Shown here: piece by piece, positions 23,775 to 34,989 of the stretch | Layout of the letters: each line of letters opens with the position of its first letter | How positions within the stretch are numbered: the first letter of the stretch is position 1 | NCBI GenBank assembly: GCA_009760855.2 | Contig: WPIO01000126.1 | Coordinates: forward strand, 62,001 to 126,000 | Source: Cristatella mucedo | Taxonomy: Eukaryota; Bryozoa; Phylactolaemata; Cristatellidae | Direction: 5' to 3' | DNA length: 64,000 nt | Program-made: the position numbers and the translations under genes | Notes under the pieces: generated by a model | Told to the model about the DNA's origin: nothing | Databases searched by the model: none | What the model saw: only the letters and a program-made list of their open reading frames with translations

Positions 23775-24330
23775 GGCATAACATTAAAAACAAGGGGCGC
23801 TAGTTTCAAGTTGAATGCACGTGACTTTTTTCGACGACGAGTAGCTTGACGCCATGTCGGATGAACGGTGAGCGTTATTTTGTCCACGAAACGACATACA
23901 AGATTCAACTACTCTTTGACCTGTTTAGCCTGGCAGTTGGTCTGATGTTTGGTGAAAATGTAGGATATAACATCTTACCATGGGCTTGTGAAGTCGCTGT
24001 GGTAGATTTCACAGAAGCGAACAAAGGTACGAGGCAAGGTCTAGATTTAGTTTCTTCACGACTCGTACGCCCGTTTGCTGACATCACGATTTGCAATCTT
24101 TCCAATCAAATGCGAAGCACTTTTCGTCCTTAGTCCACTAGCCCAAAGTAGAGCAACAAGTTGCAGGGCTCTCGGAGCTCTGTTGCCAACCACGTGGCCA
24201 ACCACGTGGCTAGACACTGGGTCAGAAGAGCGGTGACTAGGACGACCGGTTCGAGCACCCATTTAAAAATCAGTGTCGTTTGTTCGCGCAGCATAGAGCC
24301 TCCGAGGTACGCTCTTCGTAAGTAAACTAA
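23775..24330. repeat. array block X, copy 1
   Basis: Very similar to 56340-56780 and 60895-61470: ggggcgctagtttcaag, cttgacgccatgtcg, gtgaaaatgtaggatataac, agtagagcaacaagttgcag. Weak relation to 43560-43990. It also holds a 12-bp tandem (gccaaccacgtg, 24186-24210). The small frames here (23846-24133 and antisense) are not conserved as protein, so no gene is called. Confidence 0.8.
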
Positions 24331-24539
24331 AGTTCTGCCGATTCAACGGCCTACTTTCTAAATAGGCAGAACAACTTTCGTGTCTACCCTCTTTCCCCGA
24401 GCATTCAGAGGGCAATCAAGAATTATCAGCTGCACTCGAGCTGACGACACGGGTTATGAAACTCAAAGGCCTTGCTTGCTTTAGAGCTAATATAAAAAAG
24501 CGTGCATTCACATGTCTATACTTAAGGTATAGTAAAGAA

Positions 24540-25800
24540 TTTTAGAATTAATCACCATGTTCATACAATTTTAGTACCAAAATGAAGAAACGAGCTGTAG
24601 TGTCTAGGAATATGTCTTGATAGTTTAATTTTCACTGAACGATATAAATTATGCTTTATATTTAGGGTAAATTTATTTAGCTTGTAACTATGTACAAATG
24701 TTCTTTTGAATAAAATAAATTTCGTAAAATAATTAATTGACATAACGTCCTAAGAGAAATAATTCTGTATCCAGGCACTTTAAAAATGCCACAGGCTCAA
24801 GCCAACAACATTAGCCACTTGGCGGCGAGCACCGTACCCATGGGTCTAAAGAGGGCGGCATTTGTCCTTATGTGTGTGTATGTGCGTGAGTGCACGTACG
24901 TGTGTACGTGTGTGCACAAGATACAGTCAAACTCTAAATATGAATAGGCCCAATAAGACATTACGCTGTGCACGTAGAGAGATTGATATTAATTGGAAGT
25001 TAGTGCTAAGATTTTTAGTATACAAAATACGATCATTTGATCAGTACAGAAAGGCTATTTCATTAGAGCGTCAAGCCTATAACACGCTTCCCAAAAAAGA
25101 AAGAGATGAAAATGTACAGCAGTAAGAGACTTGCAACGTTTTATTAACATAATCTCTGCCTGATAGATATGTACGTAAAGTACCTAACATTGACTGAAAC
25201 CACTGATGCAAGTATAAACCACCAAACTAAACTGCGAACGAGAGCCTACTGATTCTGACTAGGTCCGATTATTGGGATATCGTGTGCTGAACCGCATTAG
25301 CAAATTAGCTAGTTTATACTTTTTTGCACTTTGTAACATCTCAAGATAATCAAAACTCTTACGAGGCATTTCAGAAATGCTGGAAGCGAATCAAACCACC
25401 TGATTACTGAGACTAACACACGCAATGGTTGCATGCATAAAAATTTAGGGGATAATTTTTCATCAGCGTATAATTCTATGAAAAATACGTGGACACGAGC
25501 TCCCCATTTAGTTTAAATTCAAGGGAGCCGATACGTAAGGCAATGGCGTAATAATTACTAAAGGTGCGTACTGTTACAGACGGGTTGTAGCGACTTCAGC
25601 GTCCGTTTAGGACTAGGCCACATACAAAGCGCTCTTAATGGTGCAGCCGACTAGAAATGACTATTCCATTTAAGTTTGATCTATGACATGATCGGTTCAT
25701 AGCCATTATGAATCAGTAATCACAAATGATATTCTGGAATGAGCAATCTGGCTGATCTCAATGACCAAAGTTTCAATTTAAACCGAATGCATAGCCACCT
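24540..25800. repeat. array block Y, copy 1, with an old SINE at 24740-24862
   Basis: Matches 61650-63120 over most of its length and 44090-45400 more distantly (ataatttaattttcactgaacgat-type start, gtagagagattgatattaattgg, ccgccaaactaaactgc-type stretch, gactaggtccgatta). The SINE is on the minus strand at 24740-24862 (cgtcctaagag.., gccactt.., ccatgggtc..). Compared with the copy at 62590-62945, about 350 bases are missing at 25655. Confidence 0.75.
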
Positions 25801-26269
25801 ACAGATCTGCGTTTGATGAGGGTATGTTACAGGGAAGAAGTGATTGGAGAGGTGGTCTCATGGACGACCTAAGGAGTAAGTGTGTAAGACCGGTAAGCTC
25901 GAGCAAACGAATAAAAAAAACCCGTGATTGAGTCACATGACATAGAAATCAGCGTGCCGTTCGACGGGAAGGCCAGTGTCTGTGGGAAATATGCTGAGCA
26001 ATTCAGTAGCAATTTCGAAATAGACGATAAACAAATCTATGAGCCCAGTTTCGCATCATCTGTGAGCATCTTGAGCCACAGACATAGACGTGCTCGCAGA
26101 GTGTGACAAAAGCCGAGATGGGACAAGACGACTACGTGCAACTTAGTTTCGGGGCCCTTGTCGAACAAGAAATACGAGGTTTTTCTATTTTTATCTGTAT
26201 TCTACTTTTTCTAAATTTTTAAAATATTTTAAAATTTTACGTTGCTGATGGTTGGAAAAATCTAGTGGA

Positions 26270-26426
26270 AAGCTCATTTGGACATCATTTCACTGTCTCT
26301 CCCTATTGGTGGGATGTAAGTGTGCGACTGCAGATATGTACATATATTACTTGGTGGGTAGGCCAACGGCACACTGCTGGTCTTACAGCAAAGAGCTAGC
26401 TTACTGGTATCTTTCGACTTGTTCAA
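26270..26426 (+). promoter_or_regulatory. 5' flank of SOUL copy A
   Basis: Conserved with 57280-57425: ttcactgtctctccctattgg, gtgcgactgcagatatgtacatatat, then cagcaaagagc and ggtatctttcgacttg just before the ATG. The conserved atatgtacatatat stretch about 80 bases before the start is the likely core promoter position. Upstream, about 360 bases present in copy E are lacking here. Confidence 0.5.
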
Positions 26427-27850
26427 ATGGGCCATCAACTGCTGCTGCAGGCTGCTGTGGTCATCTCGCTGCTGGCACTGGGTCACTGTGCTGCTGTAGA
26501 CGACGGCTCGGATTTGTCTGACCGGCAGGAGACAGAGAGCGTCGCTAAATGGCTGCACTCGCTGCTGCCTACGTCTTGGATTGGACGGAATCCGTACTTC
26601 TGCAAGTGGTACACCTGCCCATATTTCAAGGTCATCAATAGAACCTGGGTGAGGCACAAGACAGCTTGCAAAGGCGCAGGCTCTGCAGCTGAGCAGTTTC
26701 GTGGCGAAACGTACCTCCTTCCCCTCGAGAATGCATTCGGTGAGATACCGTCGTTTCGCTGCGGTCCGTTGCAGTTCTTCGAAACTCGATCGTACGACGA
26801 AGTCAACTGGGTGACCTTTCTTCTGCCTTACAAGAACATCACCAGAGGCTTTGAGCGCGAGACTCGAGCCTGCTATTGGACCCTGTACAACTACATAAAG
26901 GGAGACAATGCCGGTGAGTGAGCCGCTCGTGCCTTTGCAGGGCCGCTTCGCTTCCAACTTACATGGTCCTTGTAATAGTTACGGCCCAGCTTAGCGTACG
27001 AAGGGGTTTCTCGAAATCAGCGCCTTATGATCATCGCGAGCACTACTCACATCTCGTCATACCAACAATCCAGTGAGGAATTCCAGGAGCTTTGGTGAAG
27101 AGCAAAATATAGCCAGACAACTGTAGTCTGGTCGCCGGTGAATGCATTGTAATCGACTCGCAGGTAACACCTCTCCTACTACCACGTGTTGGCTGAACCA
27201 TTTAGTTGCAACGCAAGGGGATAAGTTGCTGACAGTGGTTTCGAGCCTCCGGACAAGCTACCCACAATAAGGAGCTCTGCTAATTGATTCGGACGTCACT
27301 AGCGGCACGCAGAATTTCCGATTGACAGAATCGGATGACTGAGTCAGTCGTCAGCCGCGAATTAACTACTATTCGCCAAATATCAATACGCGATCGATGT
27401 AGATACTCCAAGAGCAGGTGTTTGGTTAACATGCTGTATTGTGGTACATTCTTCGTGCGGAGGGCTGTTGTTCTGGTAATGTTGACTGTGGCTGGCCACC
27501 GGCCGAAAGCACCATGCATATGCATTGATCCTAATTGCAACGTGCAGAGCTAGAAAGTCTTCTGGCCGTTTGAATAGCTAAAGCCCAGCGAGTTTCAACC
27601 GGCTGTCACCGTAGCTTTCTGAATTTCTGTGCTCGGCTAGTTACATGTGCTAGTTTACATAAGTGCTCCCGAGAGATTGTGTGGCGTTCCTTTCATGGGA
27701 TTCAAAGAAGATCCTGCCCCCAACAACGCTAAATTGGCCGTTGTCACTCAAACAGTTTCCAGTGGTCGAGAGAGCCTGCTTCTGCATGGACGTAGAGAGA
27801 GATAGTGTTAATAAAGAGGAGAGAGCTAGAAGGTGAGATAGCAAGATATG

Positions 27851-27930
<80 letters not shown>

Positions 27931-28005
27931 AGAAATGCAAATAAGCAAGAGAGACCGGGAGCTAGCAAGAAAGTTGTGCTAGTGATAAAGATGAGGTAAT
28001 TGAGA

Positions 28006-28064
<59 letters not shown>

Positions 28065-28548
28065 GAGAGTTAGAGACAGCGAGGGAGAGGGAGATGAAGC
28101 AGCTGGAGAGAAACTTAGCGATGCCAGTGCGAGGATATGAAGATGATGATGAGGAGAAAGAAAAAGTAACTGAAAGAAGATCACAAAAGTCATTACTCTT
28201 CTGTGCTCGTAGTGTGGAAACAGCCACTGCTGCAAGCAGATTTAGCAGAGCTTGGCTGGTACAATAATGCTGCTGCACTCCTGGAGCAGAGAGAAGGAAG
28301 ATACGATATTGGCATTTTCGAGAATGTTTTGGTTAATTTTATGTTGCAGATCCTTCACTGGTTTTGGCTACAACATTGTAAACGGAATCGATAATTGGAG
28401 AATACAGACAGATGTGCTGAAGTATAGTCTAAAAAGGCAAGGGAAGTCCATTGGAAATACTATCACTGCCGCTGGATACGACAGCCCTTGGTCTCTGGTT
28501 CTCAGACACAATGAAATCTGGATAGAAGTACCGGCTGATAATAACTAG
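26427..28548 (+). pseudogene. secreted SOUL/HEBP2-type heme-binding protein, copy A (exon 3 scrambled)
   Basis: Exon 1 26427-26648 codes a signal peptide (MGHQLLLQAAVVISLLALGH) and the C-x4-C-P segment. Intron 1 is 26649-26774 and happens to be open, so the frame reads through to 26921. Exon 2 is 26775-26913, donor gtgagt. Exon 4 is 28350-28548, nearly identical to copy E, ending in TAG. The third exon, expected near 27660-27790, is rearranged: only pieces coding VPFMG and the NAKLAVVTQ area remain, with two short inserts copied from the exon's own start (27701-27712 and 27752-27772). The usual acceptor and the KI.MT.PV motif are gone. Outer exons are well preserved, so inactivation is recent. 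A spliced exon 1-2-4 transcript is conceivable but would lack the core of the fold. Confidence 0.8.
27855..28058. repeat. (TA)n-(GA)n and (GA)n microsatellites in intron 3 of copy A
   Basis: 27855-27894 (TA)n runs directly into (GA)n to about 27924; a second (GA)n spans 28010-28058. Copy E has the same two tracts at the same place but longer. Confidence 0.95.
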
Positions 28549-28653
28549 TGGCATCAATTTCCGAGTGAAACACCTACGACATTGTATGACATCCTACAAC
28601 GTCGACGAGGTGCTGATGCCATTTCCGTTAGAAAGTAATAATTCAAGTTGTTC

Positions 28654-28659
28654 AATAAA
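28654..28659 (+). terminator. AATAAA polyadenylation signal, copy A
   Basis: ttcAATAAAcgc lies 106 bases after the stop codon, in a conserved context shared with copies B (34357) and E (59931, where it is CATAAA). Confidence 0.6.
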
Positions 28660-29289
28660 CGCTAGCAATACGATCCAACGCTGCTCCTCATTGCCTATCG
28701 CTTCGGTGAGTACAGGGACCGTGGTTAGAAACGCTGGTAGCAAAATATTGCCGCCCGGGGCGGTGAGGTCGATTACCGAGTTCACTAAAAAGTGACTAAA
28801 GCAAAGCGCAATGATAGGTTCAAGCTTATTACAATTTCAGAAGTACGATGTGAAAGCTTTCCGATAAATGCCCGTCTCTGTTTGGTCAATGGCCGCCATG
28901 ACCTAAGCAGAACAAATGCTTTGCAGTACTCACGGAGCTTTCGAACTGATTTCCGAGTTCTAACGATTGTAGTAATACAACATCGTTTTTTGTAAGCAGA
29001 CAAGAGAAACACTATCCTGGTGTTTTAAAACTTGCTGCATGAGAACCAATACCGATTGGTTTAGAGACTTGTACAGTATCAAGCATGCAAAATCAAAGAG
29101 AATCCTGATCAGGCTGGCATACTAAAGCAAACATGAAAACAGTCATGGCCGCCGGTAAGTACGACCTCTGGCCAGCGTCAGAGACTGAATCAAGCGCAAG
29201 TAAGCACACAAAACGCAATGAAACGGAAAAAGACAATCTCGCTCTTTCGTTAAATGAACGCAGAATGGGAAATGTTTAGTTTGTTGCTG

Positions 29290-30270
29290 AGAATTTTAAC
29301 ACAGTGTCATTGGAAGTTAGCCTGGACCTTAGCCGGAACGGATTTCCAGAGTTTAGGTGAGAATAGATGCTGTAGGTTCGATCACCAAAAAATTTAAATT
29401 TAATTCGAATGAAGGCGAGATGACAAGATACAAAGAAGTGGGGGTGCGAGAGCATACTGAAGGAGTAAGGACGTTAGATAGTTGAGGGTGGTGCAAGCGA
29501 GTTAAGCGACCTATGATCCATACTGGGGATCCCGAAATCGATTCGACACCTTGTAGGGAGCCAGTGAAGCTCACGTGAAAGTTGTGCCGTTGTCGTTGCT
29601 ACTCCATTGACTTTACGACAGACCGGACGTTTCGCTAAGCTTCGCACCGGCTGCAGACGATTAAAGACTCGGGTAGAGACTCTTGAATAACGGGAATTGC
29701 AATAATCTAGATGCGATGTCACAAACGAGTGAAGTAGTTTGGCTGTCGTACTCGTACATAAATAAGTAAGCTTGACGAGTAAGAATCAGAGGGGTGGAAT
29801 GATTGGTAGAGCTGAGTGCCATCATCACAGAAATAAAAGTCAAGACTGTATTTGAGTGATGAAATTGGCCGCACGCAGAGTACAGATGGTGCAAAGAAGA
29901 AGCCCAAGACCGAACCCTGCGGTACCCCATACTTTACGGGCTCCCTAGATGACCGGAAGCCCTTTGCAACTACATTCTGGCAGCTCCCGTTGAGATAGGA
30001 CTCAACCCGCTTTACCCTTTTTGTGTCAGTGATACATGGGTGCGTGAAGTTCTTCAGAATGATCTGTTTTTTTCAATGCTATCAAATGCTGCTGACATTG
30101 TCAGGTATACCAGCATAGAGACCCTATCCGGATCAGCATCGATCGGAAGGTTGCTGTAGACCTAAAGTAGAGCTGCTTTGATGGCTAGCTCTAAATACCA
30201 AGTGAGACTTGCAAGCACTATCTAAGGCATTGATTAAATCGCTTAGTAGCTGGGCCACCACTTGTTCAAG
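29290..30270 (-). mobile_element. second LINE family, RT fragment (unit A)
   Basis: Minus-strand text shows GYRRVRSWA/PQGSVLG-type start (about 29930), a catalytic region read as YFCDDGTQLYQSF (about 29830), an LHWLPTRCRIDF segment (about 29560) and a FFGDRT-type end (about 29385). Heavily frameshifted. Homologous pieces lie at the same relative position in units B (34990-35500) and E (60560-60745), so the insertion predates duplication of the unit. Confidence 0.75.
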
Positions 30271-30277
30271 CGTCTAC

Positions 30278-30490
30278 TCAACCTCTTTCTAGGCACTTTA
30301 AAATTGCTGCAAAGGAAGCACGATCGAATGGTTAGTGGCAGCATGCTCAATAACATAATTGCACGGCACCTCTAACCATGTTATGCTTCTTTTTATTGAG
30401 CGTGCTACTACTAACCATTGGATTTTGCTTCCTTTGTAGCAAACTTGAAGTGCCTAGAAAGAGGTTGAGTTTCCTGAGGGTGCTTTGACA
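30278..30490. repeat. inverted repeat of two LINE tails
   Basis: The left arm 30278-30352 is a minus-oriented LINE 3' end; the right arm 30394-30470 is a plus-oriented copy of the same segment. They share ctcaacctctttctaggcac / gtgcctagaaagaggttgag and agcatgctcaat / attgagcgtgct in mirror order. The loop is about 41 bases. The right copy continues to the gggtgctttgac end of the tail. Confidence 0.85.
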
Positions 30491-30719
30491 AATGTAATAC
30501 TATAAGCCGCCAAACAAAACTGCTTCCAGAGCGATACCGTTGTCTTTTTGGAATAAGTCCAATTATAGCAATATTTCTTGAAAGACCGTGTTGATAAACC
30601 GTATAGCAATCGGCTACGGTGATTTACCTTTACCTAAGAAAGCATGCCAAGTTTTTTGCAATTTTATCTAGCTGATAATAGGCAAAATCAAGTTCTGACA
30701 TGAGCTGAGCTCGTTTGGA

Positions 30720-31060
30720 CGTCCAGCCAGGGGTCATCTTGGTACAGGACGCCCAGATTTCGTGTCGTGGCCATTTTTCGCACCGGGACAGCTGATGCTG
30801 ATCCAATTATGAGGGTAGCCGAGATGAGGGCCACAAGTTTACTCTGTCAACAAGCTCGGGGAGGCAAGAACCGCAGTCAAGTAAACCTGCTGCTTACCTT
30901 TGCTGCCAGGGGGCTCAAAGTTCAACTGCTTGCTTAATATGAATAGCAGCAGCTACGATGATCTGGCCTCTTAGGGTCTTATTTCTATTGGGCCGTGAAG
31001 ATCTGAACGACACAGCTTGGGGTGCCGTAAGTGGACCAACTTACTCGGTATCTCACCATT
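30720..31060 (+). repeat. SOUL 5'-flank module without a recognisable gene
   Basis: Same module as in other units (ggacgtccag, gatgctgatccaatt, aacaagctcggggaggca, gctcaaagttcaactgc, gcagcagctacgatg, cgtgaagatctgaacg). After it come 16-bp tandem repeats (31060-31137) and a Gln/Ala-codon-like ctgctgc-rich stretch to 31220. I find no exon relic before the next flank module at 31690. Confidence 0.65.
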
Positions 31061-31062
31061 GT

Positions 31063-31137
31063 GCTCTGCACGTGCCGTCAGATGCACATGCAGTCAGACC
31101 ACGTGCCGTCAGATGCACGTGCCGTCAGATGCACGTG
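31063..31137. repeat. short tandem repeat, unit cacgtgccgtcagatg
   Basis: A 16-base unit occurs about four times, two with a variant (acatgcagtcagacc). Each carries a CACGTG palindrome. Frames 30958-31318 over this area are products of the repeat. Confidence 0.8.
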
Positions 31138-31689
31138 CGTTTCTGCCTCCGTTGTCGTTGCTGCTGCCACCGCTGCCGCTGCCACTGCAGCTGCTAGCTA
31201 CTGCTGCAGCTGCTGCAGTAGGAATAACCTTGCATATCAAGCAAGTCATCGGTTCAATGTGAGCAGTAAGCATCCGACAGGTTTTCATCTGTTAGGCACT
31301 GCTAGTGGAATGGAATAATAGGACATGTAGCATACTGAAAAGCATTAGGGCATGTATTAAGGATTGGTATCTCCTTAGCAAGAAAATGAAGGGACTTCAG
31401 CATTAGTGGCAAGCTGCTAGAAACCAATATAACACCCAATGGGGGCCAGTTCTTGTAGGGAAAAGCTGTACTATGAAGCAGTGTCAACATTCCCGACAGA
31501 CATGCATACTAGCCGGTTTTTAGCAGCATTTAGAACTTCTCTTGATGCAGACAGAAAGAGAGTGACACAAGTATAGATGAAATATCAATACTTTTTGCAA
31601 CTCTGCTGCGGTGTCCTCATCTAAGAAACATGCAAAGTTATTATGAAGTTACAAAACTGATAGTACTCTCACTGCCACGTTGCCCCTAA

Positions 31690-32171
31690 TTGTCTATCCG
31701 GTATGGGGGCATCTTGGACCAGGACGCTAAGACTTTGTGCCTATGGTACAGGACATCAGTGGCTCAGCCAGTTTTGAAGCTAGGACTGTGGAGGGCCCCG
31801 GCACAACACTGTTACAGGCGTAGCGTGGCGTCAGCTGCAGCCGAGCCCATGTGCTGCTTACATAAGCTGCCGATTGGCTCAGGGGTCAATTACTTACTAG
31901 CTTAGTTCGTAGCATTCGCAGCTGCTGCAGGGTGGCATCAGAGCCTCTTTCGCCTATTGGGCCATTGAAACCCAAGCCCAGCGAACAAGATCCAATCTGC
32001 AGGTCTTAACGAGTTACACAACTCTCCCATCGGTATCCCTATTGGTGAGACGTTTGTACGTGTAAGAGTGGATAGATATTTATTTATATAAATATAGCCG
32101 AGTTGGCAGTCTTCGCACTGTTGGTCTTGCAGTTAGGAGCTCGCTTACTGGTATCTTTCGATTTTGATAGA
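31690..32171 (+). promoter_or_regulatory. 5' flank and core promoter region of SOUL copy B
   Basis: 31690-31980 is a diverged flank module. 32030-32171 matches the region just before the ATG of copies A and E (ggtatccctattggtgagac, ttactggtatctttcg). A TATA-like element (tatataaata, 32085-32094) lies 78 bases before the ATG, a plausible TATA box plus short 5'UTR. Confidence 0.5.
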
Positions 32172-34251
32172 ATGGGCTATCATCTGCTGCTGAAGGCTGC
32201 CGTGGTCTGCTCACTGCTGGCACTGGGTCGCTGTGCTGCAGCAGATGGCGGCTCGGATCTGTCTGACCGGCAGGAGACCGAGAGCGTCGCGAAATGGCTG
32301 CACTCGCTGCTGCCTAAGTCGTGGGTTGGGCGGAATCCGTACTTCTGCAAGTGGTACGCCTGCCCAGCCTTCAATGTCATCGATAGAACCTGGGTGAGAC
32401 ACGAGGCAGCTTGCAATGGCGAAGGCACTGCAGCTTCATAGTTGTACCTAGTTGTACATAGTAGGCAAAGTTTTTCTTCCCGCTTCCCGCAATGCATCCT
32501 GTAAGTGTACAATCGTTTTATTTCGGGTCGATACAGTTCTTTGAAACTCGATCGTACGACGAAGTCAACTGGGTGACTTGTGCTCTGCCGTACAAGAACA
32601 TCAGCACCAGAGGCTTTGAGCGCGAGACTCGAGCCTGCTTCTGGGCCCTGTACAACTACATATCGGGCGACAACGCTGGTGAGTGAGCCGCTCATGGCTT
32701 CGCCGGGCCGCTTCGCTTCGAACCTTGCCTGGTCATTGCAATAACATAAGCGTCACCTGGCACGCCTACTTGGCTAAACAGAGGTTTTCATTCTTTTCTC
32801 GTGAAATCGACAGCCCCTTGTCGTCACGAGCCCTACGCTCGTCTCGCCGATCCTGCGAGGAAAGCTATCAGCATTTCTGAAGCAGGTAGCACCGCTCCTC
32901 CTACCTCGTAGTGGCTGAACCGTCCGCATTTGCATACCGCTGCGACAACTGGGTGCCGGTGGCGTTGAGCCGAGCCAGCTTCATGCCACCGAGTTGCCCA
33001 GCCACTCTTTGACAGTGTAAAGGGCTCGTCAGCTAGTCACCGCCGAACGGTTGCCAGGGGTTGGCGGCATTTTCCGTCGACAGAGTTGGGTGACTGGGTC
33101 AGCCGCAGCCCACGAATTAACAGATACTCAACCAAATATCGTGTTTGTCCAATAACGGTCGATGTAGAAACTCACTCCGTAGGTGTGTGGTTGAGCATGC
33201 AGTTTCGCAGTATTTCCTTCCAGCTGACTACTCCTACGGTAATGTTTCCTGTGGCTGGCCACCTGCCGAAGGCAACATGCAACGATCCGGGGTGCATTAT
33301 GCAGAGGGAGAGAGAGAACAGCTTCTGGGCGTTTAAGTAGCTACGTAGCCCGGTGAGCTAGAGTCAGCGCTCGCGGGTGCTCGTCTCACGATTTCCAGGC
33401 TCAGCTAATTGTGTGCTCTCCGCGGCGTGTTTTAGCATCGAAGAAGATTAAGATGACAGTGCCGGTGGTCGAAAGATTCGGAAAAGATATCGTTCCTTTC
33501 ATGGGATTTTTCATCCCCGGAAATGCAGCCGACGTTCCTGCTCCCAACAACGCTAACTTGACCGTGGTCACTCAGCCGCCCACGTCGTACTACGTGAGGT
33601 ACGAATAGTGCAGCTTCGCTGCGAAATACGCACGCTTTGCGAGCTTAGCGTACTTCCGGGTGGATGCTGGGGGCGCTTGCTATTTCTAAAGAAAGGGGAT
33701 AACAGATGGAAGCAAAAGTGATACGGAAAGAAAATAAGGAGAGAGAGAGAGAGAGAGAGAGAGAGCAAGAGAACATTAGTAGAGAACTAGAATGATGGAG
33801 AGATGAGACAGCTAGAAAGAGACTTTGGGATGTCAGTGCGAGGGCGTGGGAATGGTGACGAGAATGAAAATGGAACAAAAGAAGCCGTTATCCTTTCGTG
33901 CTCCAAATGAGGAGAAACTCAGTGAGCGGTGAGCAGCAGTAGTAGCGCGGCTTGGTAGAGAACTGGTAGCACGCTGATGTAGGTGTAGAGCAGAGAGAAG
34001 GAAGATGGAGATTGACTTTTCAGAGAAGTTCTCGGTTGATTTTGTATTGCAGATCTTTCACTGGTTTCGGCTACAACACTGCAACTGGAGTTGATAATTG
34101 GAGGATACAGACAGACGTTTTGAAGTATACTCTAAAAAGGCAAGGAAAGTCCTATGGAAATACCATCACTGCCGCTGGATACGACAGCCCTTGGTCTCTG
34201 CTTTTCAGACACAATGAAATCTGGATAGAAGTACCTGCTGGTAATAACTAA
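32172..34251 (+). CDS. secreted SOUL/HEBP2-type heme-binding protein, copy B (intact)
   Basis: Four exons: 32172-32393, 32537-32678, 33436-33598, 34053-34251, all GT-AG with phases 0, 1, 2. The predicted protein is 241 residues. Residues 1-22 are a signal peptide (MGYHLLLKAAVVCSLLALGRC); residues 51-64 hold the CKWYACP segment. The SOUL domain follows: FFETRSYDEVNWVT (family YExRxYxxxxWV), ALYNYISGDNA (family F.YIxGxN), KIKMTVPV in exon 3 (family KIxMTxPV), PFMGFFIPG, YYVRSFTGFG, then ITAAGYDSPWSLLFRHNEIWIE (family YYTAGYNSPxxLxxRxNEVWL). The domain binds heme or porphyrin in characterised relatives; the signal peptide implies secretion here. In-frame stops at 32439 lie inside the 143-bp intron 1. 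The AATAAA at 34357 and a TATA-like box support function. Confidence 0.85.
33739..33765. repeat. (GA)n in intron 3 of copy B
   Basis: A short GA run at the place where copies A and E carry large (TA)n(GA)n arrays. Confidence 0.9.
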
Positions 34252-34356
34252 GGGCAGCAACTTCTAAATGAAACACCTACAACATTGTGCGACATCCTAT
34301 GACGTCGACAAGGTGCTGATCCCATTTCGATTGGACAGTTATAGTTAATGTTGTTC

Positions 34357-34362
34357 AATAAA
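34357..34362 (+). terminator. AATAAA polyadenylation signal, copy B
   Basis: gttcAATAAAcgct lies about 105 bases after the TAA stop, in the same context as in copy A. Confidence 0.6.
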
Positions 34363-34409
34363 CGCTATCAATACGATTCAAAGCTGCTCCTCACTGACTT
34401 GTCGCATTG

Positions 34410-34980
34410 ATGCGTTAAAAACATGGGCAGTAGAATATTGCCCGAGGCTGATGAAGTCATTGTGGCGGATTTCATAGAATCTAACTAAAGCAAAACGTAA
34501 AGATAGGCTTAATCTTGCAGAGCTTGTCAGTGCTTGCTAGCCAGAACTACAATTTAAAAGCTTTCTGAAAAAACTACTAACTGCTTTTTTATTCGTGGCT
34601 TCCATGACGTAAGCAGAGCAACAACTTTGCAGTACTCACGAAGCTTTCGAACAGACCTCCAAGTTATTAAGATTCTAGTAATAATAATGAGTCATTTTTA
34701 TATCACCCTAAGTAACCTTAATCACCGTCCATTTGCTTTATAAGTTGCAGTAGAACAATTAATGCCAATTTTTTGAGCGGCTCGTACAATATCAAGCAAG
34801 CAAAAGCAAAAAATATTATACTTAGGCAAGCCGGCTAAAGCAGACACGAAGATATTCATGGCCGCCGGTAATTAAGACTTATGGTCAGTATCACACGCTG
34901 ACTCAATCACAGGTACGCACGCAAAGCGCAATGGAACAGACAAAAAAGCTCTAGCTCTTGTGAAGGGATAGCTGACCGGC
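34410..34980. repeat. downstream flank of copy B, shared with A and E
   Basis: aatattgcccgaggctg, aagctttctgaaaaaac-type and atggccgccggtaa stretches recur after copies A (28740-29160) and E (60020-60450). No gene. Confidence 0.65.
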
Positions 34981-34989
34981 ACAGTTGCG

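Noticed and set aside
26274-26957. 227-codon minus frame over SOUL copy A
   Set aside because: Antisense shadow of the signal-peptide and exon 2 region; the same shadow appears opposite copy E (57302-57952).
27650-28278. Minus frames rich in Ser-Leu and Tyr-Ile
   Set aside because: Antisense translation of intron microsatellites of copy A.
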